A stretch of DNA of 64,000 bases from Burkholderia pyrrocinia (GCF_001028665.1 NZ_CP011503.1:2914001-2978000); one strand, 5' to 3'; positions 11,322 to 18,929 are shown, numbered from the stretch's first letter. Numbers and translations: made by a program. The notes: a model not told the origin generated them from the letters alone.

Positions 11322-11732
11322 ATGACACCGTATCGCGATCTGACCGACCACGAGTGGCGCTGCGTCGCGCCGCTTCTGCCCGAAATGCAGCCGCGCACCG
11401 AGTTGCGCGGCCGACCGCTGGCCAATACGCGTGCCGTACTGAACGGCGTGCTCTGGGTGATCTACAGCGGCGCAACGTGGTCCGCCATGCCGCGCCGTTA
11501 CCCTTCGTATCAGACATGTCATCGCCGCTTCAAGGTCTGGCACGAGACGGGCACGTTGTTGAACGTGATGCGTGAGCTCTATGGCGATTCGGGCGTGAGT
11601 CTGTGCAACGAATTGTCCACACGGATGCGCAAGCACGCGCAATCGAAGGCAGCGGAGGCGCGTAGCAACGTGGCGCCCGCGTGTCGCACACCGGGCGGCT
11701 ATGCGCCGGACGCGCTGAAGCACGCGGCATGA
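11322..11732 (+). CDS. Stand-alone IS402-like transposase N-terminal domain (DUF4096) protein
   Basis: A 136-residue protein whose first 85 residues match the head domain of IS5-family/IS402 transposases: LTDHEWRCVAPLLPE, then GRPLANTRAVLNGVLW, SGATWSAMPRRY and CHRRFKVWHETG. After this the family would continue into the DDE nuclease domain, but here there is an unrelated basic tail rich in Ala, Lys and Arg and then a stop. Start ATG follows GGAG at a good distance. I see no terminal inverted repeats. It has its own upstream AT-rich promoter zone and a strong terminator, so it looks like a maintained gene rather than a fresh remnant. Function unknown; a DNA-binding role is inference. Confidence 0.7.
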   Translation: MTPYRDLTDHEWRCVAPLLPEMQPRTELRGRPLANTRAVLNGVLWVIYSGATWSAMPRRYPSYQTCHRRFKVWHETGTLLNVMRELYGDSGVSLCNELSTRMRKHAQSKAAEARSNVAPACRTPGGYAPDALKHAA

Positions 11733-11766
11733 TGTCCGTCGCTTGCTTCTACGCACGCACCAAAAG

Positions 11767-11806
11767 AAAATCGGCCTGACGACTCCGTCGCAGGCCGATT
11801 TTTTCA
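11767..11806. terminator. Bidirectional terminator
   Basis: Stem AAAATCGGCCTG / CAGGCCGATTTT with a 12-base loop, T run on one side and A run on the other. It separates the convergent IS402-like gene and the DUF2147 gene. Confidence 0.9.
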
Positions 11807-11835
11807 TTGAGTCGCGCGTTTCAGCGCGTGCTGCG

Positions 11836-12297
11836 TTATTGCTGGCGAACCCAGGTCTGTGAACGGCCGAGCAGCGACACGCCGATGTAACCGCGCACGA
11901 CGAGCTTCTGGCCGCCGTCTTCAAGCGTCATCTTGCACTTGTAGACCTTGCCGTTCTCAGGGTCGAGAATGTTGCCGCCGTCCCAGTGGTCGCCTTCCTT
12001 CTTCATCGCCTTGATGATCGTCATGCCCTTGATGAGCTGATCCTTGCGCTCGTCCGTGCAGGCGGTGCAGCGGCGATCGGGCGTATCGTTCGCGCCGAGA
12101 CCCTTGACGACCTTGCCCGTCAGCGCACCGTCGCCGTCCTCGGCGATCTGCACGAGTGCCTTCGGTTGATGGGTGTTGTCGTCGATCGTCTGCCACATGC
12201 CGAGCGGGCTGTCGGCTTGAGCGAACGTGGGTGCTGCGCAGGCGAGCAGTGCGCCGGCGATGGCCATTGCACGCAACGGGCGGGTCAGTTGAATCAT
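11836..12297 (-). CDS. DUF2147 secreted protein
   Basis: Exported protein of about 153 residues with a signal peptide ending in CAAPTFAQA. The mature part begins SPLGMWQTIDDNTHQPKALV and carries DRRCTACTDERKDQL with a CxxC pair, then GGNILDPENGKVYKCKM, which are the family words of DUF2147. Two ATGs lie six bases apart at the start. The ribosome site AAGGAGG touches the first (12301-12303) and sits six bases before the second (12295-12297), so the second is chosen. Role unknown; it is probably a periplasmic beta-barrel protein. Confidence 0.85.
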   Translation of the reverse strand: MIQLTRPLRAMAIAGALLACAAPTFAQADSPLGMWQTIDDNTHQPKALVQIAEDGDGALTGKVVKGLGANDTPDRRCTACTDERKDQLIKGMTIIKAMKKEGDHWDGGNILDPENGKVYKCKMTLEDGGQKLVVRGYIGVSLLGRSQTWVRQQ

Positions 12298-12426
12298 TGT
12301 CATCCTCCTTGTTTTGCATGTCGTGTTCGATTCGCTCGCACGACCGTCTGCATGGGGCGGGCATGTTGCGAGCTTCGCCAGAATACGTGAATCCGCGCGC
12401 CACGTTTGATAGAGGGGACTCTAATC

Positions 12427-12452
12427 GAAACAGCCCGCGTGACGCGGGCTGT
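12427..12452 (-). terminator. Terminator of the TpsB gene
   Basis: Perfect ten-base inverted repeat ACAGCCCGCG / CGCGGGCTGT with loop TGA. On the minus strand it is followed by TTCGATTAG. It ends the leftward lipoprotein-TpsB transcript. Confidence 0.75.
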
Positions 12453-12463
12453 GTGCCGACCGA

Positions 12464-14149
12464 TCAGTTGAGCTGATACGAGAATGCGGCGTTGATGCGC
12501 GGGCTGCGCGATGCGCTTTCGACGGGGGCGTCGCCCACCGGTTTCGCGACGTTCAGGTCGAGGCTGTAGTAGCGGCTGTCCGTGAACCGCACGCCGATGC
12601 CGACCGACGACAGGCGGCTCGGCGACGGCGTGCCCGCGTGCAGGTACACGCGCGCCATGTCGTACGCGATGTACGGCGTGACGGATTTCAGATACGTCCA
12701 GCCCGGCGTGAAGCCGCGGTTGACCTCCAGCGACATCCCCCAGCCCGAGTCGCCCGACGTTTCGCCGGGCTGGTAGCCGAGCGCGTAGCGGGTCGAGCCG
12801 AACGAGATCTGCTCGGACGTCGGCAGCGAATCGGGGCTGTATTGCCCGGTCAGCGAAACCGACGTGCCGATCCGGAACGGCCATTCGTTCGTTTGCGTGA
12901 AGGTCGCACCGGTGCGGACGAAGGTCAGCGAAATCGGGTCTGCATAGGTAGTCGTGGTGCCGCCATTCGTGCCGATCTGCGATTTTGACGCACCGAGGAT
13001 GTCGAATGCCTTGGCGACGTTGACACTCAGTTTCCGCACCTGCTTCGGCTCGACGCTCGTGTAGTCGAGTTGCAGTTGCATCACGCGCACTTGCGATCGG
13101 TTATCGAGGGTCGCGCCGTTGATTTTGTTCTGGTAGCGGTCTTCGTTGTGCGATGCATAACCCGACACGGTGCCGAGCAGGCTGCGCTGGTTGTTCAGCA
13201 GCAACGGATAGGATGCCGAAAGACCGAGTTTTTCGTTCTTGACGGTCCGCTCGACGGTCGACGGCAAGCCCGGGTTGTCGGTCGGCTTGCCGCGATACGT
13301 GCTTGCGTCGAGGCGCGTGATCAGGCCGCTGCTGCCGACGGGTACCGCGCCGCTGAACGCGAAGTAGGTCTGCTTGTCACGCCCCGGCGGCGCCAGCGCG
13401 GAGATGCTCAATTGCTCGCCGAACGACGTGAGGCCGTTTTCGGTCGCGGTGATGAGGCCCTGGACGCCCGGGTGGTTGAAGTCGATACCGGTGCTGACGT
13501 TGAACGGCTTGCGGTCGACCGCGAGTTCGAGCGTCGTTGCACCGTCGGTGGTTTGCGGCGGCGGCACATTCGCTTTCACCGTGAGGCCGGGCAGCAGGCC
13601 GAAGGTATTCACGTAGCGCTCGAACGTCGCGCGGCGCAGCGGGCGATCGGCAGTGATATGCGCGGCGATCGCGCGAATCTTCGGTTCCATCGCGCCGGGT
13701 TTGCCGGTGACCTTGACGTCCGACACATAACCTTCGACAACCGTGATACGCACGACGCCGTTCTCGAATGTCTGCGCGGGAACGAACGCGAACGACAGCG
13801 CGTAGCCGCGATCCTGGTACAGCTTCGTCACGCCGTTGGCGGTTTCGATCAACTGGCCGATCGTGATGTCCTTGCCGACGAGGGGCGTGAAGCGCTGCGA
13901 GATTTCCTCGAACGGTACCGACTTGACGCCTTCGACCTGGAACGTCGTCGGCGTCAGGTGTCGCGACAGCAACTCCTGCAGTTGCGGCGCCTGGGGTGCG
14001 ACCTGCACGGTGACGTTAGGGCCCGTCTTCGGTGCGTTGATCTGGGGAAGGGAGTCGAGCGGGTTACCCGCGACGCGCGTTTGTGCATGTGCCGTGCTTG
14101 CTGCCGCGATGGCGAGCAGCATCATCCATCTGTCGAGTCTGGATTGCAT
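12464..14149 (-). CDS. TpsB-type (ShlB/FhaC/HecB) outer-membrane exporter
   Basis: Outer-membrane beta-barrel of the two-partner secretion/Omp85 superfamily, 561 residues from ATG at 14147-14149, preceded by GAGGAAGAAC. A longer frame upstream exists but lacks such a site. Residues 1-23 are a signal peptide (STAHAQ). A POTRA domain spans about residues 64-145 (TFQVEGVKSVPFEEIS to VVEGYVSDVKV). The barrel follows. In the loop-6 position the usual RYSVRGF is replaced by RYALGYQPGE, so the conserved Arg of the VRG motif is absent, while GDSGWGMSLEVNR downstream is conserved. No TpsA with a TPS domain is adjacent; instead two repeat lipoproteins lie upstream in the same direction, so they are candidate substrates (inference). 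Confidence 0.88.
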   Translation of the reverse strand: MQSRLDRWMMLLAIAAASTAHAQTRVAGNPLDSLPQINAPKTGPNVTVQVAPQAPQLQELLSRHLTPTTFQVEGVKSVPFEEISQRFTPLVGKDITIGQLIETANGVTKLYQDRGYALSFAFVPAQTFENGVVRITVVEGYVSDVKVTGKPGAMEPKIRAIAAHITADRPLRRATFERYVNTFGLLPGLTVKANVPPPQTTDGATTLELAVDRKPFNVSTGIDFNHPGVQGLITATENGLTSFGEQLSISALAPPGRDKQTYFAFSGAVPVGSSGLITRLDASTYRGKPTDNPGLPSTVERTVKNEKLGLSASYPLLLNNQRSLLGTVSGYASHNEDRYQNKINGATLDNRSQVRVMQLQLDYTSVEPKQVRKLSVNVAKAFDILGASKSQIGTNGGTTTTYADPISLTFVRTGATFTQTNEWPFRIGTSVSLTGQYSPDSLPTSEQISFGSTRYALGYQPGETSGDSGWGMSLEVNRGFTPGWTYLKSVTPYIAYDMARVYLHAGTPSPSRLSSVGIGVRFTDSRYYSLDLNVAKPVGDAPVESASRSPRINAAFSYQLN

Positions 14150-14291
14150 TGTTCTTCCTCGTAGGCCTTTTTTCATCTTCTTTCTAATGCCGTCGCGCGA
14201 CACAAAGGTGTCGCGCGACGCGTGCCGCAATGCCGGTTGTATTTGTACGGCCGCGCCACTCGCTCCGGCTGCGAAGGTGCGACCGTCCTTC

Positions 14292-15719
14292 TTACTTGCC
14301 AACGCTACCCAGCGTACCCAGCAACCCCGTTACCGGCGCCAGCAGCCCCGTCGAACCGCCGCCCGACGATGCCGTACCCGACACGCCGCCGACCAGCGAC
14401 GTGACCGGCGCGAGCGGGCTCGCGCCCCCGGATCCCGCTGCACCGCCGACTGCTCCGGTGACAGTATTCAGCAAACCGGTGACAGGCGCGAGAGGGTTTG
14501 CACTGCCTGCGCCACCCGTTGCGCCGCCGAGCGTGCCCGTGACCGTCGACACGAGATTCGTGACGGGGGCGAGCGGGCCGCCGCTGCCGCCTGCCGCGCC
14601 ACCGAGTGCACCGGTGACCGTCGACACGAGGCCGGTGACGGGAGCGAGCGGGCCGCTGCTCGTGCCACCGGTTGCGCCGCCGAGTGCGCCCGTGAGCGAG
14701 CCGAGCGGCGTCGAGCCGAGACCCGACAGCAGGCCGCCGAGCGGGTTCGTCGAACCGGAGCCCGACGACGTGCCGTTCTGGACGCCAGCGGTCGAGCCGC
14801 CGACGAGGCTCGTGATCAGGCCGGGGATCGGTGCCGCACCGTTCGGGCCGTTCGGGTTGACGAGACCGCCCGCGTTGGTCACGGTGTTGCCGACCGCGGT
14901 CACGAGTTGACCGACATCGCCGACGAGCGGCTGGTTCGACGTGCTGCCGACCTGCTTGCCCGCCGAGCTGATCGCGCCGCCGACCTGGCCGAGCAGGCCC
15001 GAGACGGGTTGGCCGAGGCCGGTCGTCGTGCCGACCTGTTGCGTGACCTGGCCGGCGGTGATTACGAGCGGCGTGATCGCCGAGCTGAGCGGCTGCGTGA
15101 CCTGCTGCACGGCACCCGACGACAGCGTCGAGCCGATCGTCGTGCCGGCGGCCGTCAGGCCGTTGGCGACCGTGTCGAGCACGGTGCCGACCGGGGTCGT
15201 GACGGGCGCGAGCGGCGCGAGCGGGCCCGTGCCGAGCGCCTTGACCGTCGAGCTCAGGCCGGACACCGTGTTGCTCGTCGCGCCGACGACATTGCCGAGA
15301 CCGGCAACCGTCGTGCCGACCGGATCCTTCGTCGAGCCGATCTGCCCCAGCCCGTTGCTTACGGCATCGGCGGCTGCGCCGACGATCGTGCCGGTGCTGG
15401 AGAGCGTGCTGCCGACACCCTTCGTCACGCCGTCGCCGAGGCCCGGCAGGCTGATGTTGCCGACCGTGCTGCCGAGGTCGGTGGCCGTCTGGCCGACCGT
15501 GCTGACGACACCTTTGGTGCCGGTGGTCGTGCCGCTGGTGCCGCTCGTGCCGGACGTACCGCTGGTGCCGCTGGTCGAACCGCTGTTGTTGCTGCTGGTC
15601 GGCGGCGAGCTGACGCCGCCGCCGCCGCAGGCGGCCAGCAGGCAGGCTGCGGCGAAGGCGGTGAGGGGCATGCGCCACTGGCGCAGGGCGGTCGTCGTGA
15701 GAGAACGTTGCTGGGACAT
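14292..15719 (-). CDS. Repeat-rich lipoprotein (collagen-like/Gly-Ser-Thr repeats), copy 1
   Basis: A 475-residue protein with a lipoprotein signal (CLLAAC, Cys about residue 30, Gly after it, so probably outer-membrane). It then has a Gly/Ser/Thr tract (SGTSGTSGTSG), a middle region with valine/threonine-rich periodicity, and five to six C-terminal repeats of about 25 residues of the form PLAPVTGLVSTVTGALGGA. It ends in Gly-Lys like its neighbour. Start ATG follows GAGGAG. It lies between a second lipoprotein of the same design and the TpsB exporter, all on the minus strand. Automatic pipelines tend to call such proteins collagen-like; no Gly-X-Y triplet is regular here. Function unknown, adhesin or matrix component suspected. 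Confidence 0.85.
   Translation of the reverse strand: MSQQRSLTTTALRQWRMPLTAFAAACLLAACGGGGVSSPPTSSNNSGSTSGTSGTSGTSGTSGTTTGTKGVVSTVGQTATDLGSTVGNISLPGLGDGVTKGVGSTLSSTGTIVGAAADAVSNGLGQIGSTKDPVGTTVAGLGNVVGATSNTVSGLSSTVKALGTGPLAPLAPVTTPVGTVLDTVANGLTAAGTTIGSTLSSGAVQQVTQPLSSAITPLVITAGQVTQQVGTTTGLGQPVSGLLGQVGGAISSAGKQVGSTSNQPLVGDVGQLVTAVGNTVTNAGGLVNPNGPNGAAPIPGLITSLVGGSTAGVQNGTSSGSGSTNPLGGLLSGLGSTPLGSLTGALGGATGGTSSGPLAPVTGLVSTVTGALGGAAGGSGGPLAPVTNLVSTVTGTLGGATGGAGSANPLAPVTGLLNTVTGAVGGAAGSGGASPLAPVTSLVGGVSGTASSGGGSTGLLAPVTGLLGTLGSVGK
14300..14680 (-). repeat. Degenerate 75-78-bp tandem repeats in lipoprotein 1
   Basis: Five to six diverged units each coding PLAPVTGLVSTVTG-type blocks at the C-terminal end of the gene. 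They are the same unit as in the neighbouring gene but less uniform. Confidence 0.75.
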
Positions 15720-15759
15720 GAAGGACTCCTCGCTGTCTTGTCGATGAATGGATATTGGC

Positions 15760-17430
15760 TTACTTGCCGTGCGTGCCGCCGAGCAGGCCGCCGATCAGCG
15801 ACGTGACAGGCGCGAGCGGATTCGACGACGAGCCCGAGTTCGTGACGGCACCCGTGCCGCCGCTCAGTGCCGGTACGCCGACCGTGCTGGTGACCGTGGA
15901 CACGGCATTCGTCACCGGAGCGAGCGGGCTGCTGCCGCCTGCGCCGCCCGTCGCGCCGCCGAGTGCGCCCGTGACTGCACCGAGGAGACCCGTGACCGGC
16001 GCGAGCGGGCTGCCGCTCGTACCGCCTGTTGCACCGCCGAGCGCGCCCGTGACCGTCGAGACGAGGCCCGTGACCGGCGCGAGCGGGCTGCCGCTGCCGC
16101 CTGCAGCGCCACCGAGTGCGCCGGTGACCGTGGAGACGAGGCCGGTGACCGGGGCGAGCGGGCCGCTGCCGCCACCCGTTGCGCCACCGAGTGCGCCGGT
16201 AACCGTGGAGACGAGGCCGGTGACCGGAGCGAGCGGGCCGCTGCCGCCACCCGTTGCGCCGCCGAGTGCGCCGGTAACCGTCGAGACGAGGCCGGTGACC
16301 GGAGCGAGCGGGCCGCTGCCGCCACCCGTTGCGCCGCCGAGTGCGCCGGTAACCGTCGAGACGAGGCCCGTGAGCGGTGCGAGCGGGTTGGTCACGCCGC
16401 CGGTGCCGCCCGTGAGCAGGCCGCCGACGGCCTTCACGGTATTGCCCGTCGCCGAGACGGTGTTGCCGAGGCCCGTCGTCACGGGGTTGCCGCCTGCAGA
16501 CGCGAGCAGCGCGCCGGCCTGGTTCAGGCCGTTGCCGACCGTACCGAGCAGCGTGTTGACGGGGGCGCCGAGGCCGGTCGCCGTGCCGATCGTCTGGGTC
16601 GTCTGGCCAACCATCGTCGTGATCGGCGTGATGGCCGAGCTGACCGTCTGCGTGACCTGCTGGATCGGGCCGGTCGACAGCGCGTTGGTGAGGGTGGTGC
16701 CGCCGTTCGACACGGCGCCGCCGAGCGTCGACACGAGGCCGCCGACTGCACCCGTGACCGGGGCGAGCGGCGACAGCGGGCCGCTGCCGAGGCTCGTGAC
16801 CAGGTTGCCGGTCTGCGTGACCGCACCGCCGAGCTGATTGACCACGCCGCCCGTGCTGGCGACCGTGGTGCCGATCGGATCCTTCGTTGCGCCGAGCTGG
16901 CCGAGACCATTGCCGAGGCCGTTGCCGAGTGCGGTCACCGCACCGCCTACGCTTTGCACGATGCCGCCCGCCGCTTGCGTGGTGGCCGGGTTCACGCCCG
17001 GCAGCGACTGGCTGGCGATGACGGAGCCGAGACCCGAGACGGTTCCGCCGACACCCGTAACGAGATTGCTGCTGTTTGCGAGGATAGTTCCCACCGCGTT
17101 CGACGACACACCCGAGGTGCCGCTCGTGCCGCTGGTCGTTCCACTCGTCGAGCCGCTGGTGCTGCCGCTCGTCGAACCGCTCGTGCTGCCGCTGGTCGAG
17201 CCGCTGGTGCTGCCCGACGTGCTGCCGCTCGTCGAACCCGACGTGCCGCCCGAGGTGCCGCCGCCGGACGTCGAGATCGAATCGCCGCCGCCCGAGCTCG
17301 AGTGGCCACTGCCGAGGCCCTGGCTGATGGAACCGGAGCCGCCGCACGCGGAGAGGGAAAGCATGGCTGCAACGGTGGCCGCGATCAGAGTCGTCCGGAA
17401 CACGCCATGAGGGATAACCTTAATGTCCAT
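15760..17430 (-). CDS. Repeat-rich lipoprotein (collagen-like/Gly-Ser-Thr repeats), copy 2
   Basis: A 556-residue protein with lipoprotein signal LSLSAC (Cys 29, then Gly). Residues about 60-110 are a tetrapeptide ladder of SGST units. The middle is homologous to the next gene (ALGNGLGNGLGQLGATKDPIG, compare QIGSTKDPVG in copy 1). The last 200 residues are about seven repeats of 25-26 residues built on PLAPVTGLVSTVTGALGGATGG, ending GGTHGK. Start ATG follows GAGGAA. It is the first gene of a leftward operon with lipoprotein 1 (40 bp apart) and TpsB, 63 bp downstream of an exact sigma-54 promoter. The pair arose by gene duplication. Likely surface-exposed; the role is inference. Confidence 0.85.
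   Translation of the reverse strand: MDIKVIPHGVFRTTLIAATVAAMLSLSACGGSGSISQGLGSGHSSSGGGDSISTSGGGTSGGTSGSTSGSTSGSTSGSTSGSTSGSTSGSTSGSTSGTTSGTSGTSGVSSNAVGTILANSSNLVTGVGGTVSGLGSVIASQSLPGVNPATTQAAGGIVQSVGGAVTALGNGLGNGLGQLGATKDPIGTTVASTGGVVNQLGGAVTQTGNLVTSLGSGPLSPLAPVTGAVGGLVSTLGGAVSNGGTTLTNALSTGPIQQVTQTVSSAITPITTMVGQTTQTIGTATGLGAPVNTLLGTVGNGLNQAGALLASAGGNPVTTGLGNTVSATGNTVKAVGGLLTGGTGGVTNPLAPLTGLVSTVTGALGGATGGGSGPLAPVTGLVSTVTGALGGATGGGSGPLAPVTGLVSTVTGALGGATGGGSGPLAPVTGLVSTVTGALGGAAGGSGSPLAPVTGLVSTVTGALGGATGGTSGSPLAPVTGLLGAVTGALGGATGGAGGSSPLAPVTNAVSTVTSTVGVPALSGGTGAVTNSGSSSNPLAPVTSLIGGLLGGTHGK
15913..16391 (-). repeat. 75-bp tandem repeats in lipoprotein 2
   Basis: Units of 75 bp (25 residues). The copies starting at 16141, 16216 and 16291 differ at only a few bases, and flanking copies of 75-78 bp are more diverged. 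Near-identity of the central copies points to recent expansion and a possible length polymorphism between strains. Confidence 0.9.
17130..17262 (-). repeat. 12-bp tandem repeats coding Ser-Gly-Ser-Thr
   Basis: About ten 12-bp units coding SGST/SGTT near the N-terminus of lipoprotein 2. Silent differences between units (CTGGTG/CTCGTC alternation) show that the peptide is conserved more strictly than the DNA. Confidence 0.85.
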
Positions 17431-17492
17431 TTCTTCCTCGCATTAAAAATGTGTTGTGAACTGCGTTGTGTTGAGTGATGCGAGGTCTACTC

Positions 17493-17508
17493 TGCAACTG
17501 TCGTGCCA
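17493..17508 (-). promoter_or_regulatory. Sigma-54 (-24/-12) promoter of the lipoprotein-TpsB operon
   Basis: On the minus strand the sequence reads TGGCACGACAGTTGCA, an exact match to TGGCACG-N4-TTGCA. Transcription would start near 17480, giving a leader of about 50 bases before the lipoprotein 2 start codon at 17430. The rest of the 677-bp gap (17431-18107) is AT-rich for this genome and holds the flp promoter side; I see no gene in it. Confidence 0.85.
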
Positions 17509-17637
17509 TTTCGATGCCCGACGGTTCGACAACAGGTTTTAAACGAGGCAATTCCTTGTCGGAAAAGGAAGTTATGGAAATTGAAAGATTGTTGAATCTG
17601 TTTAAGTGCAGACGAATGAGAACGGTTTCGGCCGTTT

Positions 17638-17682
17638 CGTAACGTAACGTCACAACATTGGCGTTACGCGTGCGGCGTAACG
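17638..17682. promoter_or_regulatory. Cluster of four CGTWACG heptamers (candidate enhancer)
   Basis: CGTAACG at 17638-17644, 17643-17649 and 17676-17682, and CGTTACG at 17662-17668. The cluster lies 130-175 bp upstream of the sigma-54 promoter, the normal place for activator sites, and also upstream of flp. A weaker -24/-12-like match on the plus strand (TTGGC...TGC, 17658-17673) overlaps it. The binding protein is not known. Confidence 0.5.
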
Positions 17683-18107
17683 TGGGGTGCGCGGAGGCTT
17701 GGTGGACGAGGCAATTGTTTTACTGGTGGATTAGGTGTGCACATCTAACCTATCGTAAATCCTATGTGTAAGACGTACCGAAACGCCGTACAAATACGTT
17801 GTGTTCCAGGTCATTTTTTTCGATCCGAGCGGTTAAAAGAGGTTGGAAAGTAAATAGGATCGGATATAGAATCGGGAGCAGATGTAAGCAAATGTACGGT
17901 TCGGTACACGACGTTCGAGGAGGGTTGCTATCGCGAATGTTAACTTGCATCAAATCGTGAGACATGCCCTTTGGGGCGACCTATAAAGAAAGCGCACTCG
18001 GTTGTCGCTGCAGAAGATGTGGCGAACGACATGGGGCAACGGCCAATATGCGGGGATGTACTACGTATAAAAGGCCAAAGAACGTAAATTCAGGCACGAG
18101 GAATAAA

Positions 18108-18314
18108 ATGAAAGCAATCATCAAGCGTTTCCTTAGGGAAAACAACGGGGTTACCGCGATCGAGTACGGTCTGATTGCGGGTCTTATCGCTGTCGCGATC
18201 CTGGCTGGTGCTTCGTCGATCGGCACCAGTCTCGGCAATATGTTCACGAATCTCGGGTCATGTATCACCACCCCGGGCGGCGCGAACTGCACGGTTGCCA
18301 AAATCTTTACGTAA
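18108..18314 (+). CDS. flp: Flp-family type IVb pilin
   Basis: Major subunit of the Tad pilus, 68 residues. The ATG at 18108 follows CACGAGGAATAAA and gives the usual short leader. The leader MKAIIKRFLRENNG ends in Gly and is followed by VTAIEYGLIAGL, with the obligatory Glu at +5 and Tyr at +6, then a hydrophobic helix. The C-terminus has two Cys (SCITTPGGANC), possibly a disulfide. The CpaA peptidase that would process it is encoded 115 bp downstream, after a strong hairpin. First gene of the Tad locus. Confidence 0.97.
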   Translation: MKAIIKRFLRENNGVTAIEYGLIAGLIAVAILAGASSIGTSLGNMFTNLGSCITTPGGANCTVAKIFT

Positions 18315-18368
18315 CCCACCTGGCGTTAATTGGTACGACCTCGAAACAAGGGGTCGTCTTGGTGTTGT

Positions 18369-18401
18369 GGTGGGCGGATTACCCTTGGTAGTCCGCCCAC
18401 C
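18369..18401 (+). terminator. Hairpin between flp and cpaA
   Basis: Perfect ten-base inverted repeat GGTGGGCGGA / TCCGCCCACC with a 13-base loop, followed by GCGACATTTTTGG. A smaller stem (ACGACC / GGTCGT, 18335-18357) precedes it. It probably ends or thins most flp transcripts, leaving the pilin more abundant than the assembly proteins. Confidence 0.7.
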
Positions 18402-18428
18402 GCGACATTTTTGGCAGGTTGCGGTGCG

Positions 18429-18929
18429 ATGGCACATTTCATTTTCAGCGGGATGTTCCTGGTCTGGGCTGCGTTCGTCGCAACCAGCGACATCCGCTTT
18501 CGGCGCGTTTCGAATTCGCTCGTCCTGGCGGGGTTGGCCTGTGGCTTGAGCGGAGCGTATTTGAACGCCAGTCCGTTCGGCATTCTCCCGGCGCAGGCCA
18601 TGATCGGCCTGCTGGTCGGGTTGGTCGCCTTTTTCCCGCTCTTTTTGCTTCGCGTCATGGGCGCGGCGGACGTAAAGATCTTTGCCGTGATCGGCGTGTG
18701 GTGCGGCGCGAATGCGCTGCTGTGGATCTGGGTTGCCGCCAGTCTCGTCGCCGGTTTTCATGCCCTTGCGCTGATGCTGTTGTCGCGCACGTCGATCGGC
18801 GCGTTGCGGCGGCGGGGCAAACCGGCAATGGCGCTCGGCGGATACCGGGCAACACCCTATGCGGCATGCCTCGCGGCGCCGGCTGCTGCGTGGGTCGTTT
18901 TTCTTGTCGCAACGGGGGGCGTGCGATGA
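18429..18929 (+). CDS. cpaA: Prepilin peptidase CpaA/TadV
   Basis: Integral-membrane aspartic peptidase (A24 family) that cleaves the Flp prepilin leader. It has 166 residues from ATG at 18429. The two catalytic Asp are seen in SDIRFRRVSN (about residue 20) and in the GxxDVK-type motif GAADVKIF (about residue 80). There are five to six hydrophobic segments. It overlaps the next gene by four bases (ATGA), so translation is coupled. Confidence 0.93.
   Translation: MAHFIFSGMFLVWAAFVATSDIRFRRVSNSLVLAGLACGLSGAYLNASPFGILPAQAMIGLLVGLVAFFPLFLLRVMGAADVKIFAVIGVWCGANALLWIWVAASLVAGFHALALMLLSRTSIGALRRRGKPAMALGGYRATPYAACLAAPAAAWVVFLVATGGVR

Noticed and set aside
11178..11770. Complete insertion sequence around the IS402-like gene
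   Set aside because: No terminal inverted repeats, no target duplication visible, no DDE domain; only the head-domain gene is supported.
15913..16391. CRISPR-like spacing of repeats
   Set aside because: Units are contiguous 75-bp in-frame coding repeats without unique spacers and without cas genes.
13070..17478. Long plus-strand frames opposite the TpsB and lipoprotein genes, some repetitive
   Set aside because: Their periodicity is only the mirror of the coded repeats; the minus strand has signal peptides, lipoboxes, ribosome sites and a promoter.
17658..17673. Second sigma-54 promoter reading toward flp (TTGGC...TGC)
   Set aside because: Only partial match, 435 bp from the pilin start, and it coincides with the CGTTACG cluster; kept only as a remark.
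17762..17965. Small minus-strand frame in the flp upstream region
   Set aside because: 67 codons without ribosome site or family features, lying in an AT-rich regulatory gap.
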